From: Riptortus pedestris
Taxonomy: Eukaryota; Arthropoda; Insecta; Hemiptera; Alydidae
Reading direction: 5' to 3'
Length of the DNA: 64,000 nt
NCBI GenBank assembly: GCA_019009955.1
Contig: CM032233.1
Span: 63,261,501-63,325,500, forward strand
In this document: piece after piece, positions 37,642 to 48,819 of the stretch
Numbering within the stretch: the first letter of the stretch is position 1
How the letters are laid out: each line of letters opens with the position of its first letter
Translations under genes and position numbers: made by a program
Notes under the pieces: generated by a model
The model's input: only the letters and a program-made list of their open reading frames with translations
Databases searched by the model: none
What the model was told of the DNA's origin: nothing

Positions 37642-38004
37642 ATGAAATACTGTTTACATGATAGGATTCATCAGTCTGAAATACACTTTGATATGAATTA
37701 TTCTTGCCCTAAAATACCTATTTTGGTCAATGTCGAAGCCCAAGGATCTCAAATTCTTGCACTATACATCCTATCATCATACACTGTAAGGATGCTACTG
37801 AGAAAAATCTTGTCATACCCCTTAGGAATTATATCTGATGACCTCAAACATGATGTAAGTATGGTCTATGAAATCCGAAAATCTGCTATTGGGTTTTTGA
37901 AAGAAAACCGCCCCCACTTACATAAAAAGTTCATTACTTCAGTGGATAACAATGCATATATTTATGAATACACACAAAAAAATATCATCGAAATTGGTTC
38001 ATAA
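37642..38004 (+). CDS. unrecognised 120-codon frame, possible element ORF remnant
   Basis: This is the most protein-like uninterrupted frame in the window. It has a balanced residue composition and mixed third positions, unlike the AT-driven frames elsewhere. A hydrophobic N-terminal half (residues about 26-60) is followed by a helical, charged half (DDLKHDVSMVYEIRKSAIGF, then LKENRPHLHKKF) and a short C-terminal stretch with two tyrosines. The helical part followed by a short basic segment is loosely reminiscent of ORF1-type proteins of non-LTR elements; that is an impression, not a motif match. It ends about 85 bp before the SINE-like copy. The upstream sequence has no obvious promoter. It may be an exon, an old element or chance. 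Confidence 0.3.
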   Translation: MKYCLHDRIHQSEIHFDMNYSCPKIPILVNVEAQGSQILALYILSSYTVRMLLRKILSYPLGIISDDLKHDVSMVYEIRKSAIGFLKENRPHLHKKFITSVDNNAYIYEYTQKNIIEIGS

Positions 38005-38087
38005 ATAAGAAATTTATAAATTATTTTTGAATTCAAAACAAATTAATTTTACTGTTCCCTATGGATAAGATTAAATTAAATTATTAA

Positions 38088-38430
38088 TTAACGTCTACTT
38101 TTTGCAACTTAGGCTAATTGGGACGGGCTATCTACAGGTTACCACCCTTTTCTATTAGGGTGGGACTTAGTATTTTATTTAATGAATTCCGTCACTAAAT
38201 AAATTCCTCTGCCCAAGCGGGACTCGAACTCGCCACTCTAGGTTTACCATGTGAGCCTATCGATAAAAAACACGAAAATCTCAATACTTTAAGAGGCCAT
38301 ATAATCCAAACTGTTAAAGATATATCAAAAATATTTGCTATGGTTTCTCATAACAATGAATAAAACACATAAAATAAGTTTCAACAAAATCTGAAATGAT
38401 GGGTGTCCAAATTATTTTTTGTGGTTGATT
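38088..38430 (-). mobile_element. SINE-like element with tRNA-like region, copy 2
   Basis: This is the better preserved partner of 28500-28845. On the minus strand the B-box-like GAGTTCGAGTCCC differs little from the consensus GGTTCGANTCC. The A-box-like GGCTCACATGG lies about 30 bases upstream. The 3' side of the tRNA-like part continues for about 135 bases, through GGAATTTATTTAGTGACGGA, to GGGTGGTAACCTGTAGATAG and TTGCAAAAAG. No poly-A tail or clear duplication is visible. Confidence 0.65.
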
Positions 38431-38832
38431 TGACATGGAATGACCCTAACCAGTTATTTATGTGTGTCAAGTGTCAATTTCAAAACTATACCACGAGAAG
38501 ACTACTTTCAAACGACTATTGTAGTCGATTTCCTCTGACAGGTATTAAACAGAAAGTATCACTTTGAAAGTGATAGAATAATATAATTCGCAGAGAGTAG
38601 CGATTACACTAAATAAATAGTGAGTTTCGGGAGTTTAAATTGAATCACGTGTTCTCCTATCCTTTTGGAGATCATAAGATACACTTCATACATTAATATG
38701 TGTTAAAAAAAAAAAAAAGAGATTAAAAACTAAAGGAAAAACCCTTTTGGAACAAAGGACCCAATGATTTAGTAGCACTTATAAAGAGCACCGTCCTTTT
38801 TCTCATTTCCAAATCGCTATTCATAATATGAG

Positions 38833-39135
38833 ATGACGCCGACGCTATCGGCCCGTTTGAGGAAGGTAGACCGCGGATACCTGGTCGGCATAAAAAATCC
38901 CCTTCGAGCCGCGAGACGGGGCCGAGAGCTCTCGCGGGTAGATTTTTGTTTTTGCCTGCCAGATGGGGCGGGTGAGGCCCTGTTTATTGAGGAGCACACC
39001 GCTCAGGTTAATTGTCAATTACGAGTGCTCTCTATATGGTGCGTTACTCGTTAGCACCTCCTCAATGGTGATAGAGCAGTAGTAAACTGCCTCTTAACTA
39101 GCCCATTGTGTCTCGACGTAATTGGCCACCGAGCT
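38833..39135. promoter_or_regulatory. CpG-rich island, candidate regulatory element
   Basis: A sharp local rise in GC and CpG in otherwise AT-rich DNA. CCGCGAGA at 38909-38916 pairs with TCTCGCGG at 38930-38937 as an 8-bp stem. Homeodomain-like TTAATTGTCAATTACGAG lies at about 39007-39024. Overlapping open frames exist on both strands (38833-39054 plus, 73 codons; 38817-38999 minus, 60 codons), as expected when GC-rich DNA has few stops. Neither has a recognised domain. It may be an unmethylated CpG island, a conserved non-coding element or an unrecognised repeat. Confidence 0.35.
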
Positions 39136-39250
39136 CTTCAATCCCGGAGGTTGTCTCTTCTAAACGCAAAGTAAATAAATAGAAATATTCCGAGGTGTAC
39201 TAATGGGTAATGCGAAACGATGCTGATGAGTAGTTCCATTTCAAAGAAAA

Positions 39251-40695
39251 GTCCGTCACGCAGGGACTGCGTAGAATAGACATGTTTCCCAAATGCTGGT
39301 ATAACACATATTTGAACTAATCTCACCACATACTCTCTATTTCTATGTGGAAAAGTCCGTCACGCAGGGGCTGCGTAAACTAAGTAGATTTCCCACTTGA
39401 AGTTTTACAGTAGAGAAATTTCACAATAGATGAACAGTTACGGAAACGGTCGAACTAGCTTTTGACGGAAACTCACGACTAGACCCAAAGTTAGCCGATC
39501 TCATTTCGTCCGTTACAAATATCTCGGTTAATATTCAAAATAGAGAATAAATGCATAGAACCATATTTATAGTAAATTTAATTTGCAATAAGATTGGTTC
39601 TATACAATTTTCTGATCCGACGTATGGTAACGGAGATATTTTGAATTTACAAAAATCCCCCCTCTAAACCCCCCATCCCACTAGTCCGAATTCAGCCATT
39701 AACGAACTTGATCTGTCCTTTTGCATAAAACGTGTAAATATCGAGTTTGGTAACGATCAAACAAAAATTGCGACCGCTAGAGCCATAACAGAGAAATATA
39801 TACATACAGTTTTGAACGGACCTCATTTTTGACATCTCCTTGATAGGATCGATGGACATTTGAAGAAAGTTTTCGAAAATCTCGTCACGAGTACGTACGA
39901 CCTCAATAGCTAATTTCCCTTGAGGAAAATCTGCTAAAAACCGATGAGTAGAAGGGGGGGGGGGGGTGGTACTAAAGACTGAAAACATAAAAATCACAAT
40001 AACGCGCTTAATACTTGAGTTATAAAAAAATTATAGAGACCATACATTGTAGACCATGAATTAACAAGATTGGTTCTCAACATTTTAAGATCTGACTCAT
40101 TATAACGGAGATATTTGAATTTTCGAATGCCTTCCCCCGGTAACGACCCCCTTTTCCTAGGCAGCTTTCATGTATTAATAACTATGCGCTTCAGAGGTGC
40201 ATGTAACGGTTAAATATTGAGTATACTATAGCTATAGATCAAATAAACATTTTCGAGACAAGACCGTAAAATCTTAATTGGCACCGTCACCAAGCAATGT
40301 ATTAACACGCCTCTCACATAATAAAGGTCCCTTGCAAACAATATTTTGTATTTAGACTAAGAATAAAGTCGTTCATGGTATATCAGCTTATTGTTAATTG
40401 CTTGTTTACTCCAGGCTGAAAAGTAAATAATCCTAATGATTCCCTTAATATTCATGATAGAGAAAATATGTATAAACAACATTTATGGGTAATTTTATTT
40501 TCAATACGTTAGTTATACACAATTTTACGATCCGACTTATAATAACGGAGATATTTCAAATTTTCAAATTTCCCCCTTCTAGTGTGATTTCAACCATTAA
40601 CGAACTTGATCTTTAATTTACCATGAAACGCTTATATTTCTAGTTTGGTTACGATGTGACAGAAATTGCGACCACTAGAGCGGTAACAGACTAAA
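39251..40695 (-). mobile_element. outer long-form HINE-like element, interrupted by a second copy
   Basis: The hairpin end GTCCGTCACGCAGGGACTGC starts at 39251, and the sequence proceeds to CTCTATTTCTATGTGGAAAA at about 39354. It resumes at about 39935 with AACCGATGAGTAGAAGG and a G run. Two body modules follow, then GCGACCACTAGAGCGGTAAC near 40665-40684. The copy at 22043 has the same two flanking segments joined without the intervening 580 bp, which proves the interruption. It stops where the microsatellite should begin; the left arm is missing. Confidence 0.85.
39355..39934 (-). mobile_element. inner HINE-like element, complete (580 bp), nested in another copy
   Basis: It runs from GTCCGTCACGCAGGGGCTGC at 39355 to GGAAAATCTGCT at 39934 with all body blocks. 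Its microsatellite is only TATATACATACA, so a long (TA)n is not essential for the element. It sits between two A-runs of the outer copy without an added duplication, as expected of insertion between T and T on the other strand. Confidence 0.88.
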
Positions 40696-40699
40696 ATTG

Positions 40700-40860
40700 T
40701 TCACAAAGATTTTTTACAACTTTTGTTTTTTGTTCATTGGCAGACCTGAAGAAGGGGACCAATGGTACCCGAAACTGTTAGCACACACAATAAACTCCTT
40801 TATTTGAAGAATTAAGAATCTATATTATAGCCGATACCCAACCATCCTCCACCAACATTC
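40700..40860 (+). mobile_element. possible retroelement tail
   Basis: ACCTGAAGAAGGGGACC, then GGTACCCGAAACTGTTAGC, then ACAATAAACTCCTTTATTTG. This kind of CTGAAGA...CCGAAAC...ATAAA block is widespread at the ends of invertebrate repeats, including Penelope-like elements. Only this one short piece is present, directly after the truncated outer HINE-like copy. Class assignment is weak. Confidence 0.3.
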
Positions 40861-40869
40861 TATAACCAA

Positions 40870-42940
40870 CGGCTAACAATACAACTGATGATTATAGATT
40901 GCATATATATTTATTTTCTTAACACTTCTAATGAATAGGGATTCTGTATAGTTTTCTTAAAATGTTTTTTTTTCTTCTTAAGCTCATTTTATACGTTGTT
41001 TTCTAAAAGACTATTTTATGTTTCACTCCATAGGAATCGTTATCCGATCAAGTGGTATTAACAAGAAAGAAGTGTAAAAAATGCTTTTCAAATTATACTG
41101 CCTGAATTTGGACAGGTATATGGGCACTTAATTTGCGTATTATAACATAGGTTGCTCAATAATGGGTCGTATATTTGTTGAAAGCGATTTACATCAGGTT
41201 TAATGCTCTTAAAATAAGTATCAAAAATGTCCTTCGACTTCAAGGCGGCCGTATTTTCTCGAGCTCCACACGAACACCCTTTTGCAGAAAATTATTCAAT
41301 TCTTACTTCAAAGTCCGTAAACGTTTCCAGACATTACAGTGTGCTCATAAATTTATTACCATTACATTTGATATTTAAATATAGATTAAAATTCTATGGA
41401 ATTTATACATTGATTTTAATCACAGTAATTAAAGATTTGAAATTGACTGAGGGCGTAAAAGAGCGAAGTCCCTAATTTTATCTAATGTAATAGCTACTGT
41501 CTCTAAATTGATAACGTAATTATATTATTTTTAAACAGTCTATGCGTAATTATTCTTTTCCTAATGAACTATCCTCATTAAATAAACAAACAAAAATATT
41601 AACAAGTTTTATATGTCTTTTCATTTTTTGTAAGTGGTACTGTAGTTATATCTCTTCGAATCTAAGATAACGACTATAACGGATTATAGTGATGCTTTTA
41701 TAACATGTTTTTAACATTCCAAAGTTATTATGACAAAGCGAATTTCTAAAAGTTTGAATACCGCCTACAGTAAATGAAATTTCTTTTTATTAGTTCTTTT
41801 TCACAAGCTTATAATCAAATCAATTATAATTTGTTATATTAAAAGGAAATAAATTTATGGTATGATTTATTCAACACTTTTGGTAATCATTGGACATAAG
41901 GTTGTGATCTCTCTATTCAAAGTTAGCCAACATATTTCGTGTTCTTCCTAGTTTAAACAAATCTTCCTTGAGTATAAATCTAATGTCTGAAGGTTAGTGG
42001 CTGAAGTTCTTTATTTTAGTTTGTAAGTTCCAGAAGAAGTTTTAAAAGGATCAGAAATTTATATATTGAAATTTCAACCTACCTGGATATTTATCATTTC
42101 TGCATCAGCCAAAAAGCTAATGAATAGTAGAAATAAAGTTATTTCCTGACATAAATCTCACCTCTTAAACGAGTATTTCATGACATTGATTTTCTGTGTA
42201 AAATAACTTCTAAAAATCAATGAAGTAAGAATAATTATAACTCGAGTGTGATATAAAAAAAAAAAACAACTCAAAATGCGATTATTAAGCCGGAATTAGT
42301 ATATTCAATATTTTAATCAGGATTATTTAAATGAAAACAAAGTGTTAGGATTGCACAATTTCTCCAAATGATTCCTCAAGGTGTCCATAAATCATAAAAA
42401 GAACTGATTTGAAGCTGCTTAACAGATAAAAGTTAGAAATTTTAGTTATCATGTAATAATTCACTGGAATATCATTCATAACTTCAGATAAGAGATGAAA
42501 ATAATTCAGACATTAGAACATATTTGGGATATTATGAGGATTCTGCCTTTACTGTGTGATACTCGGAAATAATGTTACTTTGAGCGAAGTAGGCTCGCGC
42601 CCTAAGATATTATAAGGGAAGTGGGATGTGAGAGAAGCGAAGCGTTATTATGACTGAAGTCTTAGATGTTCGGCAAGGGGAATGAGGTGGCGACAAGATA
42701 CCTGGTCGATATCTTCACCACACAACAAATCAAATCAGGAAGAAGCCTGCCTCTTTAACTACTAGCGTGTTTCCTACTCTCCTTATAACGTACATTTCCG
42801 CTTTGGCCACTACTTGGGGAAGCAAGCTTAACTGAATAAGGAACATAAACCTCAAGTTGTGAGATATATTTATAAACATACTCCCCTACTGAAGTACATA
42901 TAAAATTCCAATTCTTTACACGAATAACCATACTCGCCCG
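40870..42940. other. AT-rich non-coding stretch
   Basis: No recognised repeat. Overlapping plus frames at 41175-41475 (67 and 82 codons) have no motif. The segment at about 42580-42730 is less AT-rich and unassigned. Confidence 0.45.
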
Positions 42941-42942
42941 TA

Positions 42943-42944
42943 CG

Positions 42945-42975
<31 letters not shown>

Positions 42976-43130
42976 GCGCGCGCTTGTGTCGTAAAATGAG
43001 CTACATATGAAAGTGAAATTCTTCTCAAGCATTCTTTGACCCGTTTACGTGTAATGCGCATATACGTTTCAGAAAAAAAAAATTTTGGAGAGAAAAAAAA
43101 TTTAAGTTTCAAGCACACACACACAGAAAT
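42943..43130 (+). repeat. (CA)n/(CG)n microsatellite and associated dispersed repeat, copy 2
   Basis: (CA)n with a CG run at about 42950-42982 is followed by the block shared with 34312-34437 (GAGCTACATATGAAAGTGAA, CCCGTTTACGTG, ATACGTTTCAGAAAAAAA). A second CA tract then precedes a GAAATTAGATTTCC segment. The latter resembles the arm of the palindrome at 36621-36665. The minus-strand frames here are artefacts. Confidence 0.65.
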
Positions 43131-43224
43131 TAGATTTCCAACTACATGGTTGTGACAGGACTCAGATATACTCGTATAACTACAATGAGCTTACAGTCAA
43201 TATACATAGACATAGCGACTTTTT

Positions 43225-43805
43225 AGCAGATTTCCCTTGGGGGAAATTAGCTATTGAGGTCGTACTCATCACGCGATTTTCGAAAAATGTCCATCGGTCC
43301 TACCCAGGAGATGACGAAAATGAGGTCCGTTCAAAACTATATATATATAAACACTCTAGCTGCCACAGTTTTGTTTAATCGTCACCAAACTCGGCATTTA
43401 ATCGTTTTATGTATAATGAAAGATCAAGTTCGTTAACGGCTTAAATCGGACCAGTGGGAGGGGGGGGGTTAGAGGGGGAATTTCGAAAATTCGAAATACG
43501 ACCGTTACTACATGTACGTCGGATCGAAAAGTTGTATAGAACCAATCTTATTGCAAATTACATTTACTTTAAATATTATTATATTCATTTATGCCCTATC
43601 TTGAATATTAACCGAGATTTTTTTCCTTTTTATTGAGTGTGTACGGGTACCGGACGAGATGATCGGGTAAGGTCGGTTCCATTCTTTTCCGCCGACAGCT
43701 AGTCCGGCCGTTTCCGTAACTGATCGGCTCTCCTATGGAGATTTCTTTATTGTATAATTTCACGTGGGAAATCTGCTTAGTTTACGCAGCCCCTGCGCGA
43801 CGGAC
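43225..43805 (+). mobile_element. HINE-like element, complete (581 bp)
   Basis: Left end AGCAGATTTCC with a diverged palindrome, left arm, and only a very short TATATATATA where the microsatellite lies. Then come a degraded CTCTAGC motif, the body with a G run, TATCTTGAATATTAACCGAG, and the right end CACGTGGGAAATCTGCTTAG with the hairpin ACGCAGCCCCTGCGC, ending GACGGAC before a T run. The open frames at 43254 and 43454 are inside the element and are not genes. Confidence 0.87.
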
Positions 43806-43809
43806 TTTT

Positions 43810-44740
43810 TTTTAAAATTGACCTATTGTAAAGAAAACAAATTTGTTTGTTTATTTCATTATCTTCTTTATGATATTAAATTTCCTTCCATATCTCACAT
43901 TATATATAGTATCGCAAGCCATAGCCACTGTGTTATTATCTAATAAAAAACCAGAACACTGTTTATTTGAGTGACCGCTACAATGGCGATTCATCTTTAA
44001 ACATGGTAGAATATAATTTTACAAAATTAAATATATATATATATTAAAAATCTACAAAACTAAATTTTAGAGATGTACAAAATAAATACAATGCACTAAA
44101 TTAAGTATAAATTGTTAGTATATTTACAACATTAAAAAACAAACTATAAAGAGTTAGACTTGAAGGTGGCAAATCTTATATTCCATGAATATAGTGCTTG
44201 CTATATATACTTTTCATAATGATAACTAATAGCATTTATATTTCATCAAATAATCCATTATTTCTTAAATACTTAAAAGTTTCTGGGCCATGACTACGTT
44301 ATTACTTGTGTGCAGTCAGCGTTCCGTTCCAGTAGCGACATATAGGTTCATATTCCCAACTCATTAGATATGGATGTGTTAGTCTAGTGTGTCCTGTACG
44401 TAGGTGTGCAAGTACAATTTCTTCTCTTCCAGAGAGAACAATACAATAAGTAGAAAGCGGAAGTAAAAAAAAATATAGGAGTACAAAGTATCTTTAGCTA
44501 ATCAGGTTTACTAAATTTAGAAAGAAGGTGGAATTACATAATATAAACTATCTAACTATGTATAGAATCAAAACATTTTGAATATAATTTGTAGATCATT
44601 ATTTCATTATAAACAGACGATCCTTTAAAAATCTTCATTATGAATAATAGGAACGGAGAATTTAACAATTTTGATTTACAAATTTTGAAAATTTTTAATA
44701 TTCTCACGCTTAGGGATAATAAGTAACATTCTGTTGAGAA
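43810..44740. other. AT-rich non-coding stretch
   Basis: A short (TA)n lies at about 44032-44044. No element or gene is recognised upstream of the frame at 44744. Confidence 0.45.
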
Positions 44741-44743
44741 GTT

Positions 44744-45037
44744 ATGAAAAAGGCAGGGATGACTCAGCTACTGCTTGCCTTGGTGCTCATTTGTTGGGTG
44801 AACACAGGTATTGCAATGAGGATTGAGGCCAGAAGATGGGTGGGCCATGATGCATTCCTCAAAGCACACCTTACCTACACCGGCATTAAAATATTTTTAG
44901 AGGCTCTTTGTTCAAACTCAAGAACATTGCTTTTGCTTTATTGTTGTAGGAGAAAATGCTATAACCTAAGGATATTTTTAACTTCGCAAATGGGGGGGGG
45001 GAGACATCTCATTAAAAAATTGGAACGGAATATTTAA
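44744..45037 (+). CDS. candidate first exon encoding a signal peptide
   Basis: The frame opens with a textbook signal-peptide layout: basic start (MKKAGMTQ), a hydrophobic core (LLLALVLICWV) and a small-residue region (NTGIA). A purine is at -3. An in-frame candidate splice donor ACAG|GTATTG lies at 44808, after 64 coding bases (phase 1), a common phase for signal-peptide exons of secreted proteins. If unspliced, the frame runs 97 codons through a leucine- and cysteine-rich stretch and a G-run, which looks like intron or chance sequence. I therefore think the real coding part, if any, ends near 44807 or in the next 80 bases. No following exon was identified. The family is unknown. Confidence 0.27.
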   Translation: MKKAGMTQLLLALVLICWVNTGIAMRIEARRWVGHDAFLKAHLTYTGIKIFLEALCSNSRTLLLLYCCRRKCYNLRIFLTSQMGGGRHLIKKLERNI

Positions 45038-45039
45038 TA

Positions 45040-47950
45040 AAACAGCTTTAACTTGAGAAAAATAATTACTATAATATTCTTAAAAATACTTCTATGTACC
45101 GACGTCTGTAACTTGTATTAAACTTAATTGAATGAATGAAAAATTATGTATTTAAGACAAGTGTCTCAAAGTAGTTATTGTATAGAACATGTGAGAATAT
45201 ACAAATATTTACTTACGGTTTGTACATTTTGAACTATTACTGCATCCAATAAAAGTAATTACGTATGTTCTGTGGGGTATGATTGGTGAAATTCATTACA
45301 ATATTTTTAAAATTAAAAGAAAAAGTCCCAGTCCTTGTCAACAGAAGAGTAACTACGCCTCTTCACATTTTGACCCCATTTCTCTGATGATACCAGCTTA
45401 AAATTCATTTCAAAAGTTTCTCTGAACAAGGAATAAAATACCTTGTTGAGAGCTGGAAGAAATTTATTGACTTTAACAGGAGTTATATCTAATAAAAATA
45501 ATTTTAAAGTCGGTTTTGTTTTTGTCTATCATTTGCCGTACAGAGTAGGAGCAGACATTCATACGATCCAGTTGAATAGAGTAGTGAAAACCTTTCTCCC
45601 CGTAAAAAATAAATCTAAAAACATTCCAAAGACTTAACCCCACAACTAATGAACCGTAAAATCTTAAACCTTTGCAATTTTATGGCTTTTGGGCTTACAG
45701 GTTTAGGGAGCATAGTAGTAAAAACGCCAAATTATTACATTACAATGCATAAAAATCATTAGAATAAGGAAAATGTACTTGAAGTTAAAATTTTTAGATT
45801 TTACTAAGAATTTTTCGAAATAAAAATAAATATAACCTAGGTTATAGCAAAAACCATTTCCCCCTACTAGTTTGGGTTTAAATGACTCAAGATTCTATGT
45901 ACTAATTCTGCTCAAAGAAAGCAAAAAAAATTAACCAAATACAGCCTGATCTCAGGATTTTGAGTTTCATCAAACTTTGTAGCTTAAGTTATCAATAATA
46001 CCTTTATCACTACCAGATGTTTTTATCATATTAACCAAATTCAATTCAAAAACATAGTTTGGGATTTCTCTACATTTAAAGCAGGTATGACCGGGAATAT
46101 TTCTGACAATTGCACATTGGTTTGCAGGCAGCTGTTACATTCAACAGGCAGCTATAAAATTCAAGAGGGACAGGTAAAAGAAGGTCTTACTAAGAAATCG
46201 ATTTCCTCCCTTTTATAACGAGAAGCAGCCCACCGGCAAATGGTCCAGAGGGTGCAGGTAGGGTAGGGCTACCTAATCCCATGCTGCTGTCTATGGGGGT
46301 TAGTGACCTCATCGAACCTAGATTCCTAATAGATCTGATTCACACTCCTTAAATATTCCCTGCCAAAATATGTTTACATATATTTGAAGATAACTGAGAT
46401 AGTCAGCCAGAAACCACTTATTCCTAGATCTACTGTTTGCAACTTAGGGGTAGAGGGGATGGCTGTCAAGTGTGATTTCCTCCTTCAGCCGTCCTCAGTT
46501 ACACACTTTTGGTGGAGGTTATCATATCTATTTGAAGGTAAATGTTCACTTACTGGAAGTCTGCTGGAAGATAAGATCCGGACCATGATAAATTTTTACT
46601 CTCATATCTCTACATGCCGTATGCTCTATCTACATGCCGTTTAAATTTGTGTCTGTTCAGAGACTATATTGGGTCATTCGAGGTTGATCGACAATGTATT
46701 CGTATATTTTAATCTCACCCAGGAAAACAGAAGAGTCCTCCACAATGGCATAAAACATGTATCTTGGCCAATGGAATGGTTTATAGTTGGGTAAGTAAGC
46801 CAAGGAGGAAGGGTAGCCCCAGGTATAGTTGACTCTATGAAGACTTGTGGGAGTTAGGTGTCTCCAAATGAGCAGCCCTACATGCTGAATGGTCAAAAGG
46901 CAGTGGCATTATTAAACTTGTTACCCTATAAGCCTATTTAAAATAGAATTCTAGTTTTGTATATATTTTCGGATGATGAATGCTATTTATTTATGTGTAT
47001 TAAAAAGCCCCTTAGGATATTCCTTATTTCCAGTCCATTTAGACAATAATAAATTAAAAAATTTGATACTTTTTTTTATTAAAATCCACTGGATGGTTTG
47101 TCGCATATCCCGTTCTTGAATAACAGTCCACGACTATGGTTGTTTCAACATTAGTAAAAAGAACCATTGAAACATTTTCCCTAAGAATACCATCAGTCTT
47201 GAAACGAGCTGAAAATATTCTGAACAGTGAAGTCCCCAAACATGTATTTGAACAAATTAATAAAACGAATTAAATAAATTTAATGTCATCTACTGACAGA
47301 AATAAAGTTATCTCCTAATAATTGATCTACATTATTATTGTATCAATTATTTTTTATTCCTCTTTAATGTTCAACCTTAAATATTTTAAATAGTATTCAT
47401 TATAAATGTGAAAAAAAAATTACATATGGATTAAAATTCTTTCAACATTGAACACTGTGAGGTTTTTTTATTTAGAAAAAAAGTCTAAATGTTGAATTTT
47501 ACTTAAATTTAAAAATAATAGATTCGTTGTTATTCTTAAATCCTAAAACAAATGTTTATTCCCACGTGAACATCCTGGAGTTATGAACTTGTATAATAAT
47601 AATTTTGGTGTTCAGAAGAGACGGGCACCGTTCACCCTCCAATTCATGTTTCTAGGTTTGTCGACCTATCGGGAAATCCCGAAAGGGTAATAACCCATTT
47701 AATGAGGGAATAGAGGACTTAATCTGATAGAGCATTACCCTTAGCCTCCAACATGAAATGTTACCGACTATATCTAAACGGATAGGCTCATAATTACACA
47801 AGGACATATCCATGTATTTTAGACGATTCCTCTTAAACGCATTTTATGTTTTTCATAAATCATCAAAAATTTCCACCAACGAAAAAATTGTATCAACTGT
47901 TCTTGTTTAGTAAATGATAAAAATGAGATTTTCCTTTACACACCCCACTC
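45040..47950. other. non-coding stretch, partly less AT-rich
   Basis: No recognised family repeat. The segment at about 46200-46640 is less AT-rich and carries an 86-codon frame (46384-46644) without a motif; it may be an old unclassified element. The remaining frames are short. Confidence 0.45.

Positions 47951-47953
<3 letters not shown>

Positions 47954-48008
<55 letters not shown>
47954..48008. repeat. (TA)n microsatellite
   Basis: A pure TA tract. The flanks do not carry clear HINE-like arms, although the downstream GTGCAGGAGGGGGGTT block could be a decayed body. Confidence 0.9.
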
Positions 48009-48010
<2 letters not shown>

Positions 48011-48280
48011 GTCATTTTCTGATTTATTGCACTCCACTCCCACTCGTGCAGGAGGGGGGTTTATAAGTAACTGAATTTTTTTCAGCATAAATATCAAGTG
48101 TCGTATACTTCTAATCATTACTGAGTATTATTTAGTAAGTATGGATTTTATTATATCTCTTAAAATATTTTTCCAATGGCTCCTTACTAATGGGCACACG
48201 GAATCGGTTTTGAAAAAGGGGTGTTAGTCATTCCAGTGACGTCAGTATTCACGTTTGAACGTGCTCAGACTTTTAAAAAA

Positions 48281-48760
48281 TCCGTCACGCAGGGGCTGCG
48301 TCAACTAACCAGATTTCCCACGTGCGCCACGTATTTGAATTTATCTCAAAACTTAAAAATTCAACGCGAACAATATTTGGTATTTAATCTTCAAATGAAG
48401 TTCTTCATAACAGAATATAATATTGTTAATATGAGATGAGTAGGATTGGGGCTTTACTGAAGACAGAAAACTAAAAAATGCAAATATATCAGTTAGTAAT
48501 CAAGACAGTGAAAAAATGTATATAACAACATTTAAAGAACATTACATTTGCAATAAGATTGGTTTTATAAAATTTTTCGATCCGACGCATAATAACAGAT
48601 ATATTAAGAATTTTTGAAATTCTCCCCCTCTGACCACCCCCCCCCCTCCCCTCTGGTCCAATTTCAGCCGTTAATGCACATGATATTTCTTTTTTTATAA
48701 AACGATTATATATCAAGTTTGGTAACGATAAGACAAAAATTGAGACCGCTAGAGCGGTAA

Positions 48761-48811
<51 letters not shown>
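48281..48811 (-). mobile_element. HINE-like element lacking its left arm
   Basis: It begins TCCGTCACGCAGGGGCTGCG after an A run. The body follows, with the GATTGGTTTTATAAAATTTT block and a long C-rich tract at about 48623-48655, then GAGACCGCTAGAGCGGTAAG and a pure (TA)n to 48811. Beyond the microsatellite there is no left arm; another element begins immediately. Confidence 0.82.

Positions 48812-48819
<8 letters not shown>

Noticed and set aside
28495..38435. Considered the 28.5 and 38.1 kb pair as a segmental duplication
   Set aside because: Similarity stops at both sides and a tRNA-like promoter is present, so a mobile SINE-like element fits better.
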